DNA of 64,000 bases from an uncultured Clostridia bacterium (GCA_947630725.1 CANRIS010000002.1:1-64000); one strand, 5' to 3'; positions 26,605-35,344 are shown, counted from the first letter of the stretch. The notes: generated from the letters alone by a model not told the origin. A program made the numbers and translations.

Positions 26605-27246
26605 TTATTGCAGGCATTTGGGTCTGAGAATTATCTTCTGCTTGTCAATATCAATGTAGTCCTCTTTTTTGAGCTTTGTAAGCTCCCTCGAAAGAGAACA
26701 CCTGTCAACGCAGAGATAATTCGCTATATCAAGTCTTGACATACTGAGACTGAGAATATTGTCGCCGTGGGTTCGGCTTTGCAGCCTGAAAAATTCCAGA
26801 AGTTTATTTTTAAGGGTGGTTTTTGAAAGTATGCGAAGTCTCTCGTTCAGATATATATTTTCCTCCGAGACCATTTTGACTATATTTTCAACAACACGAT
26901 AAAAGAACGGCATATCCGCTCCCGAACACTTTATAAGCTTTTTGTAGCTTATAAGCATTATCTCGGTACATTCCTCAGCCATAACGCTGCACGGAGAGGC
27001 GAGACCCGCCGATGCAAGCCTTATGCCGAAGGCCTTTCCCGCTCTTACAGCGCTAAGATATTCTCCGCCGAGTCTGCCCTCCAGCACGATAAAAAAATCC
27101 TTTACGGGCATATCGGCTTTCAGCACAGTCTCTCCTTTTTCATAGGATTTTATTTTAGGGCTTACTGCCTTAAGTATAGCTTCAATATTTGTCTCTCCGA
27201 CATTTCTGAAAAGATCGCATCTCTTTAAAATATGTATATAGTCCAT
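26605..27246 (-). CDS. Crp/Fnr-family transcription regulator
   Basis: 213 aa. An N-terminal cyclic-nucleotide-type beta barrel (about 10-115, YEKGETVLKADMPVKDFFIVLEG) leads to a dimer helix and a winged HTH: SMSRLDIANYLCVDRCSLSRELTKLKKEDYI at about 168-198, where CSLSREL is the recognition helix. The FNR-type N-terminal cysteine cluster is absent; single Cys residues at 10 and 86 are not arranged as a cluster. Target unknown. Monocistronic. Confidence 0.88.
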   Translation of the reverse strand: MDYIHILKRCDLFRNVGETNIEAILKAVSPKIKSYEKGETVLKADMPVKDFFIVLEGRLGGEYLSAVRAGKAFGIRLASAGLASPCSVMAEECTEIMLISYKKLIKCSGADMPFFYRVVENIVKMVSEENIYLNERLRILSKTTLKNKLLEFFRLQSRTHGDNILSLSMSRLDIANYLCVDRCSLSRELTKLKKEDYIDIDKQKIILRPKCLQ

Positions 27247-27695
27247 ATTGTATTATCTCCCCTGATATATAAATTCGGAATCTGCCCCGTCATACAAGCA
27301 GTCCGTATTTTATGGCGGCGGACGCTTATCTTTGGTCTTATCCGATTAAAAAGCTTTCAAAACGGCAAAAGGCTGTGACAAATGTCTGTCGGATATGAAT
27401 ACGTAGCGGAGTACGCATATTCCTGTATGATCAATCAATGATTTTATATTGATTCATAAATTTTTCTTATGACAGCTATATTATAATCCATAATTAACCG
27501 TTTGTAAACAAAAAACTTTATTTATTTCCAAATTTTTTAATCATACGCCGCTCAATGCTATTCTTATTATATTATAAGCGGATTTTCTTTTTTGACGATC
27601 TGCGTAACAAAAGCTTTATTCCTCAGCCTGTTGTCGGTGTATATTTATACCGTATATTTCAAATATTACAATTTTGTTATAAAATATTAAATTGG
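27247..27695. other. intergenic region with a weak repeat remnant
   Basis: No gene seen. At about 27390-27430 there is CTGTCGG-TATGAATACGTAGCGGAGTACG, which partly resembles the 3' segment of the omega-RNA-like repeat (GTCGGTTATGAG...GTAAGCGGAGT); too short to be sure. Confidence 0.3.
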
Positions 27696-27724
27696 TTGAA
27701 ACAGGCTTTGATTTTTGGTATAAT
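27696..27724 (+). promoter_or_regulatory. promoter of the secreted orphan gene
   Basis: TTGAAA, 17-nt spacer, TATAAT, 40 nt before the start codon. Confidence 0.75.
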
Positions 27725-27763
27725 TACTTCTGTTAAATCAAAAAATAGAATAGGGTGTACAAT

Positions 27764-29308
27764 ATGAAATCTGTTTTAAAAACATTTTTTTCTGCTTTTT
27801 TATGTATGTGCATAACGACTGCGCCCATAAGCGCCGTAGCCGCAGAGGAGAATACCTCCCCTCCCGAACAGACTAAGCAGGTTCCCACGAACGAATTCGG
27901 AGAGCCGCTCACAGGGAAGGATCTCATATGCTACAATACTCTTGAAAAATACAAAAAATGGGGTGCAAAGCCTGTCGATGCAAAATACGATGAGAAAAAC
28001 GGCTCAGTGGGTAACGCCGCAACAGCCGAAAAAACAATATCCTTCGGCAGCGGAGACCACTTCTGGATAAGAAGATACAGCTTTAACACAGCCTCGGAAG
28101 AAAGATTTTCCGACAGTATATTTGTGCCTGGCAAAAATCTCGAAGTCAGAGCCTACTGCTATGACACAAACAGTTGGTTCCGCACGGGCAATCTTCAGAA
28201 TGCCCTCCCCAAGGAGATACTTTTTATAGATACCGACAGCTACCATATGATACTTGGCGTTCCTGCGGTGTATAAAAAAGAAAGCCTCGGCTGCAATACA
28301 ATAACTGTCGTACCCGATCAGGAGCAAATGCCCGTCATCACTCCTCAGCTTACGGACGGCTACAGAATATCATGGTCATATCCCCAAAGCCCCGAATATA
28401 TAGGAGAAATATGGTGCCTCGAATCCTCAAATGTTCTTGCGGACTGGAACAATACCGACCTTTTTTCGCTTCTCCATATTGATTTGGCAAACGACAGAAG
28501 GCTCTGCATAGACGGCTATTACTTTCAGACCCCCTACAACTATACTCCGGGAGGAGAAAACGTACTGTATCGTCAGCCCTCAAACTACACGGGAGCCTCG
28601 CTCATAAGCTACAGCAACATACCTGTCTGCTATGATCTGGGATATGTCACCACATACCTTTGCGCACAGAACCAGAACGAACAGGGCTTCTGGCCTACGG
28701 GTCCCCAGTCGGGCTGGCTGTATACCGACTTCGGCATAACCTCGGGCTTTTATGACACACGTTTCAATACGGACTTTGCCTCAAACCTTATTGCAGCCTA
28801 CAGACTGTATTATGACGAGGTATTTCTCAGGGCTCTTATGTCCTACGGTGACTTTTTCAACATTCACGCCGAAAACAACCACTATGATACCGAAAACGGA
28901 GGCTGGCTTGTAGAGGACTATGGCGGACAGGAGGGTTACAGACGTACCCACTGTTCTCTGAACCATCAGCTTGCCGAAATGAACGTACTCTACAAAATAT
29001 CCTATATTACGGGAGTAAAGTCCTACAAACAGACTGCTGACAATATGCTTAAGGGAATAGAGGATACAAGAGATCAATGGGTTATGCCTAACTGCAACCT
29101 CAACTATGCGCTCTATTATTCAGGCAGCGAAGAGCTGACCGATTATCCCTACCTCACCTACAACGACCTTTATACAACGCAGCAAATACTGAACAACTAC
29201 TACCACTATACGAACGAGACTCTTGACTACCTTATGAAGTGCAAAAAAATCTGGATGGACACAAACAACGTCACAGGCTATTATACAAATCAGGTAGTCG
29301 CAAACTGA
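27764..29308 (+). CDS. secreted protein, possibly an (alpha/alpha)-toroid of the glucuronyl C5-epimerase type
   Basis: 514 aa from ATG 27764 (AGGGTG upstream). Signal peptide about 1-27 with cleavage after AVAA. N-terminal beta-rich part (30-270, aromatic and Tyr-rich), then a helical half: SGWLYTDFGITSGFYDTRFN, AYRLYYDEVFLRALMSYGDFFN, GGWLVEDYGG, RRTHCSLNHQLAEMNVLYKI. The second half resembles the barrel of D-glucuronyl C5-epimerases, which act on glycans, but no full match can be claimed by eye. No cell-wall anchor or dockerin. It has its own promoter and no operon partners. A carbohydrate-active or glycan-binding role is a guess. Confidence 0.6.
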   Translation: MKSVLKTFFSAFLCMCITTAPISAVAAEENTSPPEQTKQVPTNEFGEPLTGKDLICYNTLEKYKKWGAKPVDAKYDEKNGSVGNAATAEKTISFGSGDHFWIRRYSFNTASEERFSDSIFVPGKNLEVRAYCYDTNSWFRTGNLQNALPKEILFIDTDSYHMILGVPAVYKKESLGCNTITVVPDQEQMPVITPQLTDGYRISWSYPQSPEYIGEIWCLESSNVLADWNNTDLFSLLHIDLANDRRLCIDGYYFQTPYNYTPGGENVLYRQPSNYTGASLISYSNIPVCYDLGYVTTYLCAQNQNEQGFWPTGPQSGWLYTDFGITSGFYDTRFNTDFASNLIAAYRLYYDEVFLRALMSYGDFFNIHAENNHYDTENGGWLVEDYGGQEGYRRTHCSLNHQLAEMNVLYKISYITGVKSYKQTADNMLKGIEDTRDQWVMPNCNLNYALYYSGSEELTDYPYLTYNDLYTTQQILNNYYHYTNETLDYLMKCKKIWMDTNNVTGYYTNQVVAN

Positions 29309-29319
29309 CAACAAGTTAT

Positions 29320-29480
29320 GGGCGGCGTACTTTTGTCCTGCGGACAAAAGTACGCTCCTGCTGCCTGCGGCAGCAGGAGCAGCTCCGAGCCGATAAATCG
29401 GCTCGGAGCGCCGCCCCCTTGCGGCTCCGCCTTTGCTTTCGGAGTACCGAAGGTACTACGCAGGCAAAGGCGTGAGCAGC
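29320..29480 (+). repeat. variable-arm multi-hairpin element, copy A
   Basis: Outer stem GGGCGGC (29320-29326) and GCCGCCC (29410-29416) enclose three hairpins: GTACTTTTGTCC/GGACAAAAGTAC (29327-29353), CTCCTGCTGCC/GGCAGCAGGAG (29355-29379) and CTCCGAGCCGA/TCGGCTCGGAG (29383-29408). A linker with CGGCTCCG follows, then a fourth stem CCTTTGC/GCAAAGG (29430-29436, 29464-29470) holding GTACC-GAA-GGTAC, and the tail GTGAGCAGC. Directly after the secreted orphan. Confidence 0.85.
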
Positions 29481-29635
29481 ATTCGGATACCCTAAAAATT
29501 TAAAAATTTATATGGGAGATATGCTCACACTCTCACACTTACGGGCATATCTCCCTTTTGCATTATTTGACTTTTTTCCGCCCTTGTTTTATAATATATA
29601 ATATATAAAGAAAGAAAACAGAGGAGGGACGGAAA

Positions 29636-30262
29636 ATGAATACCGAAAAAATACTCGCTCTTTTGGATGAATACTATCCCACAGAAGACAAATGCTATCT
29701 TCATCACGAAAAGCCCTATGAGCTTTTGTTCGCTACAATACTTTCGGCACAGTGTACCGATGACAGGGTCAACATAGTCACCGAAACACTTTTCAAAAAA
29801 TACCCCGACCTGAGAGCCTTTGCGGATGCAGACATAACAGAGCTTGAATCGGATATAAAATCCACAGGCTTTTATCACAACAAAGCAAAGAACATAAAGG
29901 CTGCCGCACGGGAGCTTATAGAAAAATTCGGAGGAGAAGTCCCCTCGGATATAGATATGCTCACATCTCTGCCCGGTGTCGGCAGAAAAACGGCAAATGT
30001 CGTAAGAAGTCACATATTCGGCCTGCCAAGCGTTGTGGTGGATACCCATGTAAAAAGAATAAGCAAAAAATGGGGCTTCACCGAAAGCGACAACCCCGTA
30101 AAAATAGAATTTGAGCTTATGGAGCTTTTGCCAAAGGAACATTGGATAAGATATAACACTCAGGTTATCGCTCACGGCAGAAAAATCTGCAAAGCCCGTA
30201 CTCCTGCCTGCGCAGACTGCCCCTTTTGTCCATATTGTCCGGGAAGAAACAAGGTGAAATAA
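29636..30262 (+). CDS. nth: endonuclease III
   Basis: 208 aa. HhH LPGVGRKTANVV at about 112-123 with the catalytic Lys in GRKTA, catalytic Asp in VVDTHVKR, and an FeS cluster C-x6-C-x2-C-x5-C (CKARTPACADCPFCPYC) at the C-terminus. Base-excision glycosylase/AP-lyase for oxidised pyrimidines. Two nucleotides from the next gene, so translated together. Confidence 0.95.
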   Translation: MNTEKILALLDEYYPTEDKCYLHHEKPYELLFATILSAQCTDDRVNIVTETLFKKYPDLRAFADADITELESDIKSTGFYHNKAKNIKAAARELIEKFGGEVPSDIDMLTSLPGVGRKTANVVRSHIFGLPSVVVDTHVKRISKKWGFTESDNPVKIEFELMELLPKEHWIRYNTQVIAHGRKICKARTPACADCPFCPYCPGRNKVK

Positions 30263-30263
30263 A

Positions 30264-30743
30264 ATGTCCTCAAAAATACAAAAAACAAACGCTATGCGCA
30301 TACTTGACAGAGCAAAAATAAAATATGAAGTCAAAACCTATGAATATGACGAAAGCGACCTGTCAGGCACCTCTGCCGCCGAAAAAATGGGCGCAGACCC
30401 CGATACGATTTTCAAGACGATAGTGCTGAGAGGAGAAAAAACGGGTATACTCGTATGTATGATCCCTGTGAACCACGAGATCCACCTGAAAAATCTGGCT
30501 GCGTCGGCAAAGGACAAAAGAGTTGAAATGATACACCTTAAGGAGCTTTTACCTCTTACAGGCTATATAAGAGGAGGCTGCTCCCCCATAGGTATGAAAA
30601 AACTCTACCCCTCCTATATAGAATCATCAGCTCTTAAGCATGACAAAATAGGCGTAAGCGGCGGCAAACGAGGTCTGCAGATACTCCTCGACCCCAACGA
30701 CCTAATAAGCATAACAAAAGCAGCGCTGTTTGAAAATCTTTGA
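30264..30743 (+). CDS. Cys-tRNA(Pro)/tRNA editing deacylase, YbaK/EbsC type
   Basis: 159 aa. IKYEVKTYEYDESDLSG, DTIFKTIVLRGEKTGILVC, GYIRGGCSPIGMKK and GVSGGKRGLQILLDPNDL cover the whole YbaK/ProX fold, with the conserved Lys (FKT) and the GGCSPIG motif. Removes mischarged Cys from tRNA-Pro in trans. Paired with nth without a functional link. Confidence 0.9.
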   Translation: MSSKIQKTNAMRILDRAKIKYEVKTYEYDESDLSGTSAAEKMGADPDTIFKTIVLRGEKTGILVCMIPVNHEIHLKNLAASAKDKRVEMIHLKELLPLTGYIRGGCSPIGMKKLYPSYIESSALKHDKIGVSGGKRGLQILLDPNDLISITKAALFENL

Positions 30744-30824
30744 CGCCTCCTTAGCGAATAAAAATATGTATAAGTATGTATAAAACGCCATTTGCAGGAA
30801 AATCTAAGTTATGAGGTGATACCC

Positions 30825-31184
30825 ATGACGAAAAAGAAATTCCGCACCTGTGCACTCATAGGCCTTCTGAGCGGCGGCGCAAACGGTCTTTTCGGCGCAG
30901 GCGGCGGCAGCGTGCTTGTACCATGTATGGAAAAATATCTGAATGTCATTCCCCAAAAAGCCCACGCAACAGCCATAGCAGTCATACTTCCCCTGTCGGT
31001 CATAAGCGCCCTTTTCTATATATTCAAGAGCGATCTGCTTACGGGATATATAATTTATGCAGGTATAGGAGGAACAGCAGGAAGTCTCGCAGGCTCGCTG
31101 CTTCTTTCAAAGCTTACAGGCAAGTGGCTCCATAGAATATTCGGACTGTTTATGATAGTAGCCGCTGTGAGAATGATATTATGA
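30825..31184 (+). CDS. half-size TauE/SafE-like permease, N-terminal-type unit
   Basis: 119 aa from ATG 30825 with GAGGTG upstream. About four membrane helices; contains GLLSGGANGLFGAGGGSVLVP, the repeat-1 signature of TauE/SafE transporters (normally about 250 aa with two such repeats). It overlaps the second half by 4 nt (ATGATG context). Exports an organic or sulfur-containing anion such as sulfite or sulfonate in known members; substrate here unknown. Confidence 0.8.
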   Translation: MTKKKFRTCALIGLLSGGANGLFGAGGGSVLVPCMEKYLNVIPQKAHATAIAVILPLSVISALFYIFKSDLLTGYIIYAGIGGTAGSLAGSLLLSKLTGKWLHRIFGLFMIVAAVRMIL

Positions 31185-31537
31185 TGCGGATATTGATGCT
31201 TGTGCTGACGGGAGCCGTCTCGGGAATAATAAGCGGTATGGGTATAGGCGGAGGGACTGTGCTGATCCCCGCTCTTGTATTTTTATTCGGACTCGATCAG
31301 CTTTCAGCCCAGACAATAAACCTTATATATTTTATCCCCACTGCCATCATAGCTCTCATAACCCACACCAAAAATAAAAACATCGAAAAGCAGCCTCTGA
31401 AGCCTCTCATTTTTTTCGGTACAGCAGGAGCGATGTTGGGCTGCTTTCTTGCTCTCAGTCTGAAGCCCATTTTTCTGAAAAAGCTTTTCGGAATTTTTCT
31501 TCTGATAATGGGTTTTAGCGAAATAACAAAAAAATGA
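31181..31537 (+). CDS. half-size TauE/SafE-like permease, second unit
   Basis: 118 aa, also about four helices. The same signature appears again: GAVSGIISGMGIGGGTVLIPAL. Each unit looks intact with its own start and RBS, and the second is coupled to the first by overlap. This is a stable split, not a frameshift: each half starts with Met and ends with a short basic or Lys-rich tail. The pair probably assembles as a heterodimer equal to one full-length permease. Confidence 0.8.
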   Translation: MMRILMLVLTGAVSGIISGMGIGGGTVLIPALVFLFGLDQLSAQTINLIYFIPTAIIALITHTKNKNIEKQPLKPLIFFGTAGAMLGCFLALSLKPIFLKKLFGIFLLIMGFSEITKK

Positions 31538-31657
31538 GAAAAAGCACAAAAAATCAGTAAAAAGATTAACACAAAAACCACCACAGCCCATTAAAAAGGC
31601 AATTTTAATCGAAATTTAATTTGACATTAATCACGGTTTAATTTTTGATAATTATCA

Positions 31658-31727
31658 TAAAATCGTTGTAGGAACTCCCCATCACCCTGCAACCGATCAA
31701 TTATACTTGATTGATCCTCTTTTTTTC
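31658..31727 (+). ncRNA. candidate small RNA with C-rich segment and own terminator
   Basis: Between taue half genes and gatB. TTGACA at 31621 with weak -10 options, then GGAACTCCCCATCACCCTGC, and GATCAATTATACTTGATTGATC stem plus a T-run (CTCTTTTTTT). The CTCCCC segment could pair with SD sequences. No -10 at proper spacing, so this rests mainly on the terminator and the unusual C-rich block. Confidence 0.3.
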
Positions 31728-31732
31728 ATAAT

Positions 31733-31782
31733 AGAAGCTCGCTTCCCCGAACAGAAGCGAGCTTTCCTCTTTTTTTGCCATT
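31733..31782 (+). terminator. terminator hairpin
   Basis: GAAGCTCGCTTC and GAAGCGAGCTTT stem, then CCTCTTTTTTT. Terminates the taue/sRNA side. Confidence 0.7.
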
Positions 31783-31819
31783 TTTTTATTCTTTTTAAGT
31801 GATAAATTTTCTCGTTTCA

Positions 31820-31870
31820 GTCAGTGATATTCGTATTCCGTTTACGCTTTATACCCATAACCTTCGGAGC
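31820..31870 (-). repeat. 3' fragment of the omega-RNA-like repeat (degenerate)
   Basis: Minus strand reads GGTTATGGGTATAAAGCGTAAACGGA...GAATATCACTGACTG, similar to the last 50 nt of copy 2 (GGTTATGAGCGCG, GCGTAAGCGGAGTGCGAATATCATTGACTAC). The 5' part is missing. Confidence 0.4.
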
Positions 31871-31914
31871 AGCAGACTTATTTAATTAATTAAAAACAAA
31901 TATATACAAGTTAC

Positions 31915-32074
31915 GGGCGGCGTACTTTTGTCCGCAGGACAAAAGTACGCTCCTGCTGCCGCAGGCAGCAGGAGCAGCTCCGAGCCGATAAATCGGCTCG
32001 GAGCGCCGCCCCCTTGCGGCTCCGCCTTTGCTTTCGGAGTACCGAAGGTACTTCGCAGGCAAAGGTGTGAGCAG
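31915..32074 (+). repeat. variable-arm multi-hairpin element, copy B
   Basis: Close to copy A: GGGCGGC...GCCGCCC outer stem, hairpins GTACTTTTGTCC/GGACAAAAGTAC, CTCCTGCTGCC/GGCAGCAGGAG, CTCCGAGCCGA/TCGGCTCGGAG, then CGGCTCCG, CCTTTGC/GCAAAGG and GTGAGCAGC. Hairpin loops differ (CTGC versus GCAG in hairpin 1 and 2). Between the half-permeases and gatB, orientation toward gatB's 3' end. Confidence 0.85.
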
Positions 32075-32126
32075 CATTGGGCAGGCTTTCCGAAAAGCCT
32101 TATTATAGGCCTGAAATCTTAATTTT

Positions 32127-33560
32127 TTACATTGAGCCAAGCTTTTCCCTCAGAATTTTATTTACTGTCTGAGGATTTGCCTTTCCCTTTAGCGCCCTCA
32201 TTGTCTGACCCACGAGAAAACCGAAAGCCTTTTCCTTTCCGTTCTTAAAATCCTCTACCGATTTGGGATTTTCCGAAAGCACCCTGTCCACAGTGTCATT
32301 TACAAGATCATCGTCCTCAAGCATCATAAGCCCCTTTTCCTTTATATACTGTTCAGGCTCTATATTTTCTCTGAACAAGGCCTCAAAAACCTCTTTTTCG
32401 GCGTTTCTGTTTATCCTGCCCTTTACGGTAAGAGTTATAATGCGAGCCATTTTTTCGGGATCTATGTCGATTCTGTCCGCAGATGTTCCCGATTCTGAAA
32501 TAAGCCGCATAAGCTCTCCCGTTATAAGATTGCAGACCTCCTTCGGCTCCTTGCATATATCGCTTGCGCTTTCAAACAGAAGAGCAAGCGCACGCTCCGC
32601 CGTAAGCACCCTTGCGTCATATTCCGTGAGCCCCAGCTCCTTAACATATCGCTCCCTTTTCTGAGCAGCCGTTTCGGGCATCTCCGCTTTAGCCCTTTCG
32701 ATCCATTCCTCCGAGATCTCTATGGGCAGCAGATCAGGTTCGGGAAAATACCTGTAGTCCTGAGCGTTTTCCTTTGAACGCATCGCATAGGTTGCGTCCT
32801 TGTTTTCGTCCCATCGCCTTGTTTCCTGGAGAACCTTTTTACCCATTTCGATCTGTTCGATCTGCCTTTTTGCCTCATAAACTATCGCTCTGCTTATGGC
32901 CTTGAACGAATTTATATTTTTCATTTCCGTACGGGTGCCGAACTCGGTCTGTCCCACAGGACGAACGGAAAGGTTTACGTCCGCTCTCATAGACCCCTCC
33001 TGCATCTTGCAGTCCGATACCCCCAGATAAATGAGGGTTTCCCTCAGCTTTTCAAGATAGGCTATTACCTCGTCAGCATTTCTGAAGTCAGGCTCCGACA
33101 CAATTTCAAGCAGCGGCACTCCGCAGCGGTTGTAGTCCACAAGCGTAGAATCCTCCCACGGATCGTGAACGAGCTTTCCTGCGTCCTCCTCCATATGGAT
33201 TTCGTGTATTCCTATCGATTTTTTTGTTCCGTTTACTTCAATATCAACGTGGCCGTTTCTGCATATGGGAAGATAAAGCTGGCTCACCTGATAAGCCTTC
33301 GGAAGATCGGGATAAAAATAATTTTTTCTGTCGAATTTATTGAACCTCGTTATTTCGCAGTTTGTGGCAAGTCCTGTTTTCACGGCAAATTCAACAACGC
33401 TTTCGTTAAGCGTAGGCAGCACCCCCGGCAGTCCGCTGCATACGGGACACACATGGGTATTGGGCTCTCCTCCGAATTCGGTGGTGCATGAGCAGAATAT
33501 CTTTGACTTTGTCGCAAGCTCTACATGTACTTCAAGTCCTATAACCGTTTCCCAAGCCAT
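32127..33560 (-). CDS. gatB: aspartyl/glutamyl-tRNA amidotransferase subunit B
   Basis: 477 aa. Opens WETVIGLEVHVELATKSKIFC; CSCTTEFGGEPNTHVCPVC is the zinc-binding segment; the kinase-like fold is followed by the C-terminal YqeY/tail domain ending KANPQTVNKILREKLG. Transfers ammonia from GatA to Asp-tRNAAsn or Glu-tRNAGln after ATP activation. Overlaps gatA by one base. Last gene of the aspS-gatCAB operon. Confidence 0.97.
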   Translation of the reverse strand: MAWETVIGLEVHVELATKSKIFCSCTTEFGGEPNTHVCPVCSGLPGVLPTLNESVVEFAVKTGLATNCEITRFNKFDRKNYFYPDLPKAYQVSQLYLPICRNGHVDIEVNGTKKSIGIHEIHMEEDAGKLVHDPWEDSTLVDYNRCGVPLLEIVSEPDFRNADEVIAYLEKLRETLIYLGVSDCKMQEGSMRADVNLSVRPVGQTEFGTRTEMKNINSFKAISRAIVYEAKRQIEQIEMGKKVLQETRRWDENKDATYAMRSKENAQDYRYFPEPDLLPIEISEEWIERAKAEMPETAAQKRERYVKELGLTEYDARVLTAERALALLFESASDICKEPKEVCNLITGELMRLISESGTSADRIDIDPEKMARIITLTVKGRINRNAEKEVFEALFRENIEPEQYIKEKGLMMLEDDDLVNDTVDRVLSENPKSVEDFKNGKEKAFGFLVGQTMRALKGKANPQTVNKILREKLGSM

Positions 33561-35047
33561 TACAGAACGCCTCCCTTCATAATCTCATAGGCTCTCTTGT
33601 GATGATCCGTATTCATCTGATAGTTAAAAGCGGCCTTTACAAGCTTTGCCTCCGAAAAGGTCTGTCCTATGAGCTGCATACCTATCGGCAGCCCCTTGCC
33701 GTCAAATCCGCATGGAACAGACACGGCAGGGATCCCCGCAAGGTTTACCGATACGGTATATATATCCCCAAGATACATCTTAAGAGGATCCGAAACATTT
33801 TCGCCCAGTCTGAAAGCCGTTGTGGGCGCCACAGGCGAAAGTATCATATCGCATTTTTCAAAGGCGCTGTTAAAGCTGTCTTTTATAAGCCGCCTTGTTT
33901 GCAGACCCTTTTTGTAGTATGCGTCATAATATCCCGAACTGAGAACAAACGATCCAAGCATAATACGCCTTTTTACCTCCATACCGAAGCCCTCGCTTCT
34001 GGAATTGCAGAACACGTCATACAGGCTTTCGCCCTTGTCACTTCTGTAGCCGTACTTTATGCCGTCATAGCGGCTCAGGTTTGAGCCTGCCTCGGCGCAC
34101 GCAACTATATAATACGCAGGTACGGCATATTCTATTATGGGCATTTCAAACTCATACAGCTCGGCGCCAAGCGTTTTCAGCGTCTCTGCTGCGGCAAGCA
34201 CCGCCTCTCTTACTTCGGGGTCAAGACCCTCTCCATAATAATTGGTGGGGATGCCTATTTTAAGTCCCTTTATGCCCTCATTAAACGAGTCCGAAAAATC
34301 ATACTCTGCATTTCTGACGGATGTAGAATCTCTGCCGTCATGTCCCGATATGACCGAAAGAACCTCTGCGCAGTCTTTTATATCCTTTCCTATGGGACCT
34401 ATCTGATCGAGAGATGATGCAAATGCGACAAGCCCATAGCGTGAAACTCCTCCGTATGTAGGCTTTATGCCGCTTACTCCGCAGAATGAACAGGGCTGCC
34501 GTATAGATCCGCCCGTATCTGAGCCCAGCGCATAAGGTGCAAGTCCTGCCGCAACCGCCGCTGCGGAGCCTCCCGACGACCCTCCGGGTACTCTTTCTCT
34601 GTCAAAGGGATTCTTGGTGGGGCCAAAATAAGACGTTTCGGTAGAACCTCCCATCGCAAACTCGTCCATATTGGTTTTTCCGAGTATTACCGCTCCCGCA
34701 GCTTCAAGCCTTTCCATAACGCAGGCATTATAAGGAGGCTTAAAGCTTTCAAGCATTTTTGATGAACAGGTCGTATTTATATCCTTTGTGCATATATTGT
34801 CCTTTATTGCCGCAGGAACGCCTGCAAGAGCCGACAGCTCCTCTCCCGAGTCAAGTCTTGACTGTACCTCCTCGGCTTTTTTGACAGCCTCGTCCACACA
34901 TACCGAAACAAAGCTGTTAAGCTGCGGATCCTTTTTTTCTATCTGTTCTATATAAGCCCTCGTTACTTCGGGAGAGCTTATTTTTCTTTCTTTTATCATT
35001 TTCCCTATTTCAAGGGCAGTCATTCCGAATATTTCCATAAGATTCAA
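33560..35047 (-). CDS. gatA: aspartyl/glutamyl-tRNA amidotransferase subunit A
   Basis: 495 aa amidase. Lys82 (GVPAAIKDNIC), cis-Ser in GGSSGGSAAAVAAG (about 156-169) and nucleophile in GSDTGGSIRQP (Ser181) form the amidase triad. Releases ammonia from Gln for GatB. The start could be three codons later (MEIFGMTALEIG). 9 nt from gatC. Confidence 0.97.
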   Translation of the reverse strand: MNLMEIFGMTALEIGKMIKERKISSPEVTRAYIEQIEKKDPQLNSFVSVCVDEAVKKAEEVQSRLDSGEELSALAGVPAAIKDNICTKDINTTCSSKMLESFKPPYNACVMERLEAAGAVILGKTNMDEFAMGGSTETSYFGPTKNPFDRERVPGGSSGGSAAAVAAGLAPYALGSDTGGSIRQPCSFCGVSGIKPTYGGVSRYGLVAFASSLDQIGPIGKDIKDCAEVLSVISGHDGRDSTSVRNAEYDFSDSFNEGIKGLKIGIPTNYYGEGLDPEVREAVLAAAETLKTLGAELYEFEMPIIEYAVPAYYIVACAEAGSNLSRYDGIKYGYRSDKGESLYDVFCNSRSEGFGMEVKRRIMLGSFVLSSGYYDAYYKKGLQTRRLIKDSFNSAFEKCDMILSPVAPTTAFRLGENVSDPLKMYLGDIYTVSVNLAGIPAVSVPCGFDGKGLPIGMQLIGQTFSEAKLVKAAFNYQMNTDHHKRAYEIMKGGVL

Positions 35048-35056
35048 AAAGCCTCC

Positions 35057-35344
35057 TTACTCAACCGTTTTCGGAACACGGAAACAGCCGTTCTTTTTCT
35101 GCGGAGCATTCATAAGTATAAGCTCTCTGTCAAACGAAGAACCTGCCTCGTCTTTTCTGAAATTGTTCGTATAATCGAAGGGGTGGCTCATAGCCTCTGT
35201 ATTTTCGGTATCAAGCTCGTTGAGCTTATCCACATAGTTGATTATGCTCGAAAGATCGGCTTTTGCCTTTTCCTTTTCTTCCTCCGTAAGACGCAGCCTC
35301 GAAAGCTCCTCAAGATATTCTATAAGCTTGTTGTCTATTGTCAT
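35057..35344 (-). CDS. gatC: aspartyl/glutamyl-tRNA amidotransferase subunit C
   Basis: 95 aa. YLEELSRLRLTEEEKEKAKADLSSIINYVDKLNELDTE, MSHPFD and FRKDE match the family; wraps around GatA-GatB. Same operon as aspS. Confidence 0.93.
   Translation of the reverse strand: MTIDNKLIEYLEELSRLRLTEEEKEKAKADLSSIINYVDKLNELDTENTEAMSHPFDYTNNFRKDEAGSSFDRELILMNAPQKKNGCFRVPKTVE

Noticed and set aside
29239..29503. Short + ORFs after the secreted orphan
   Set aside because: They read through the palindromic element and are not conserved between copies A and B beyond the DNA identity.
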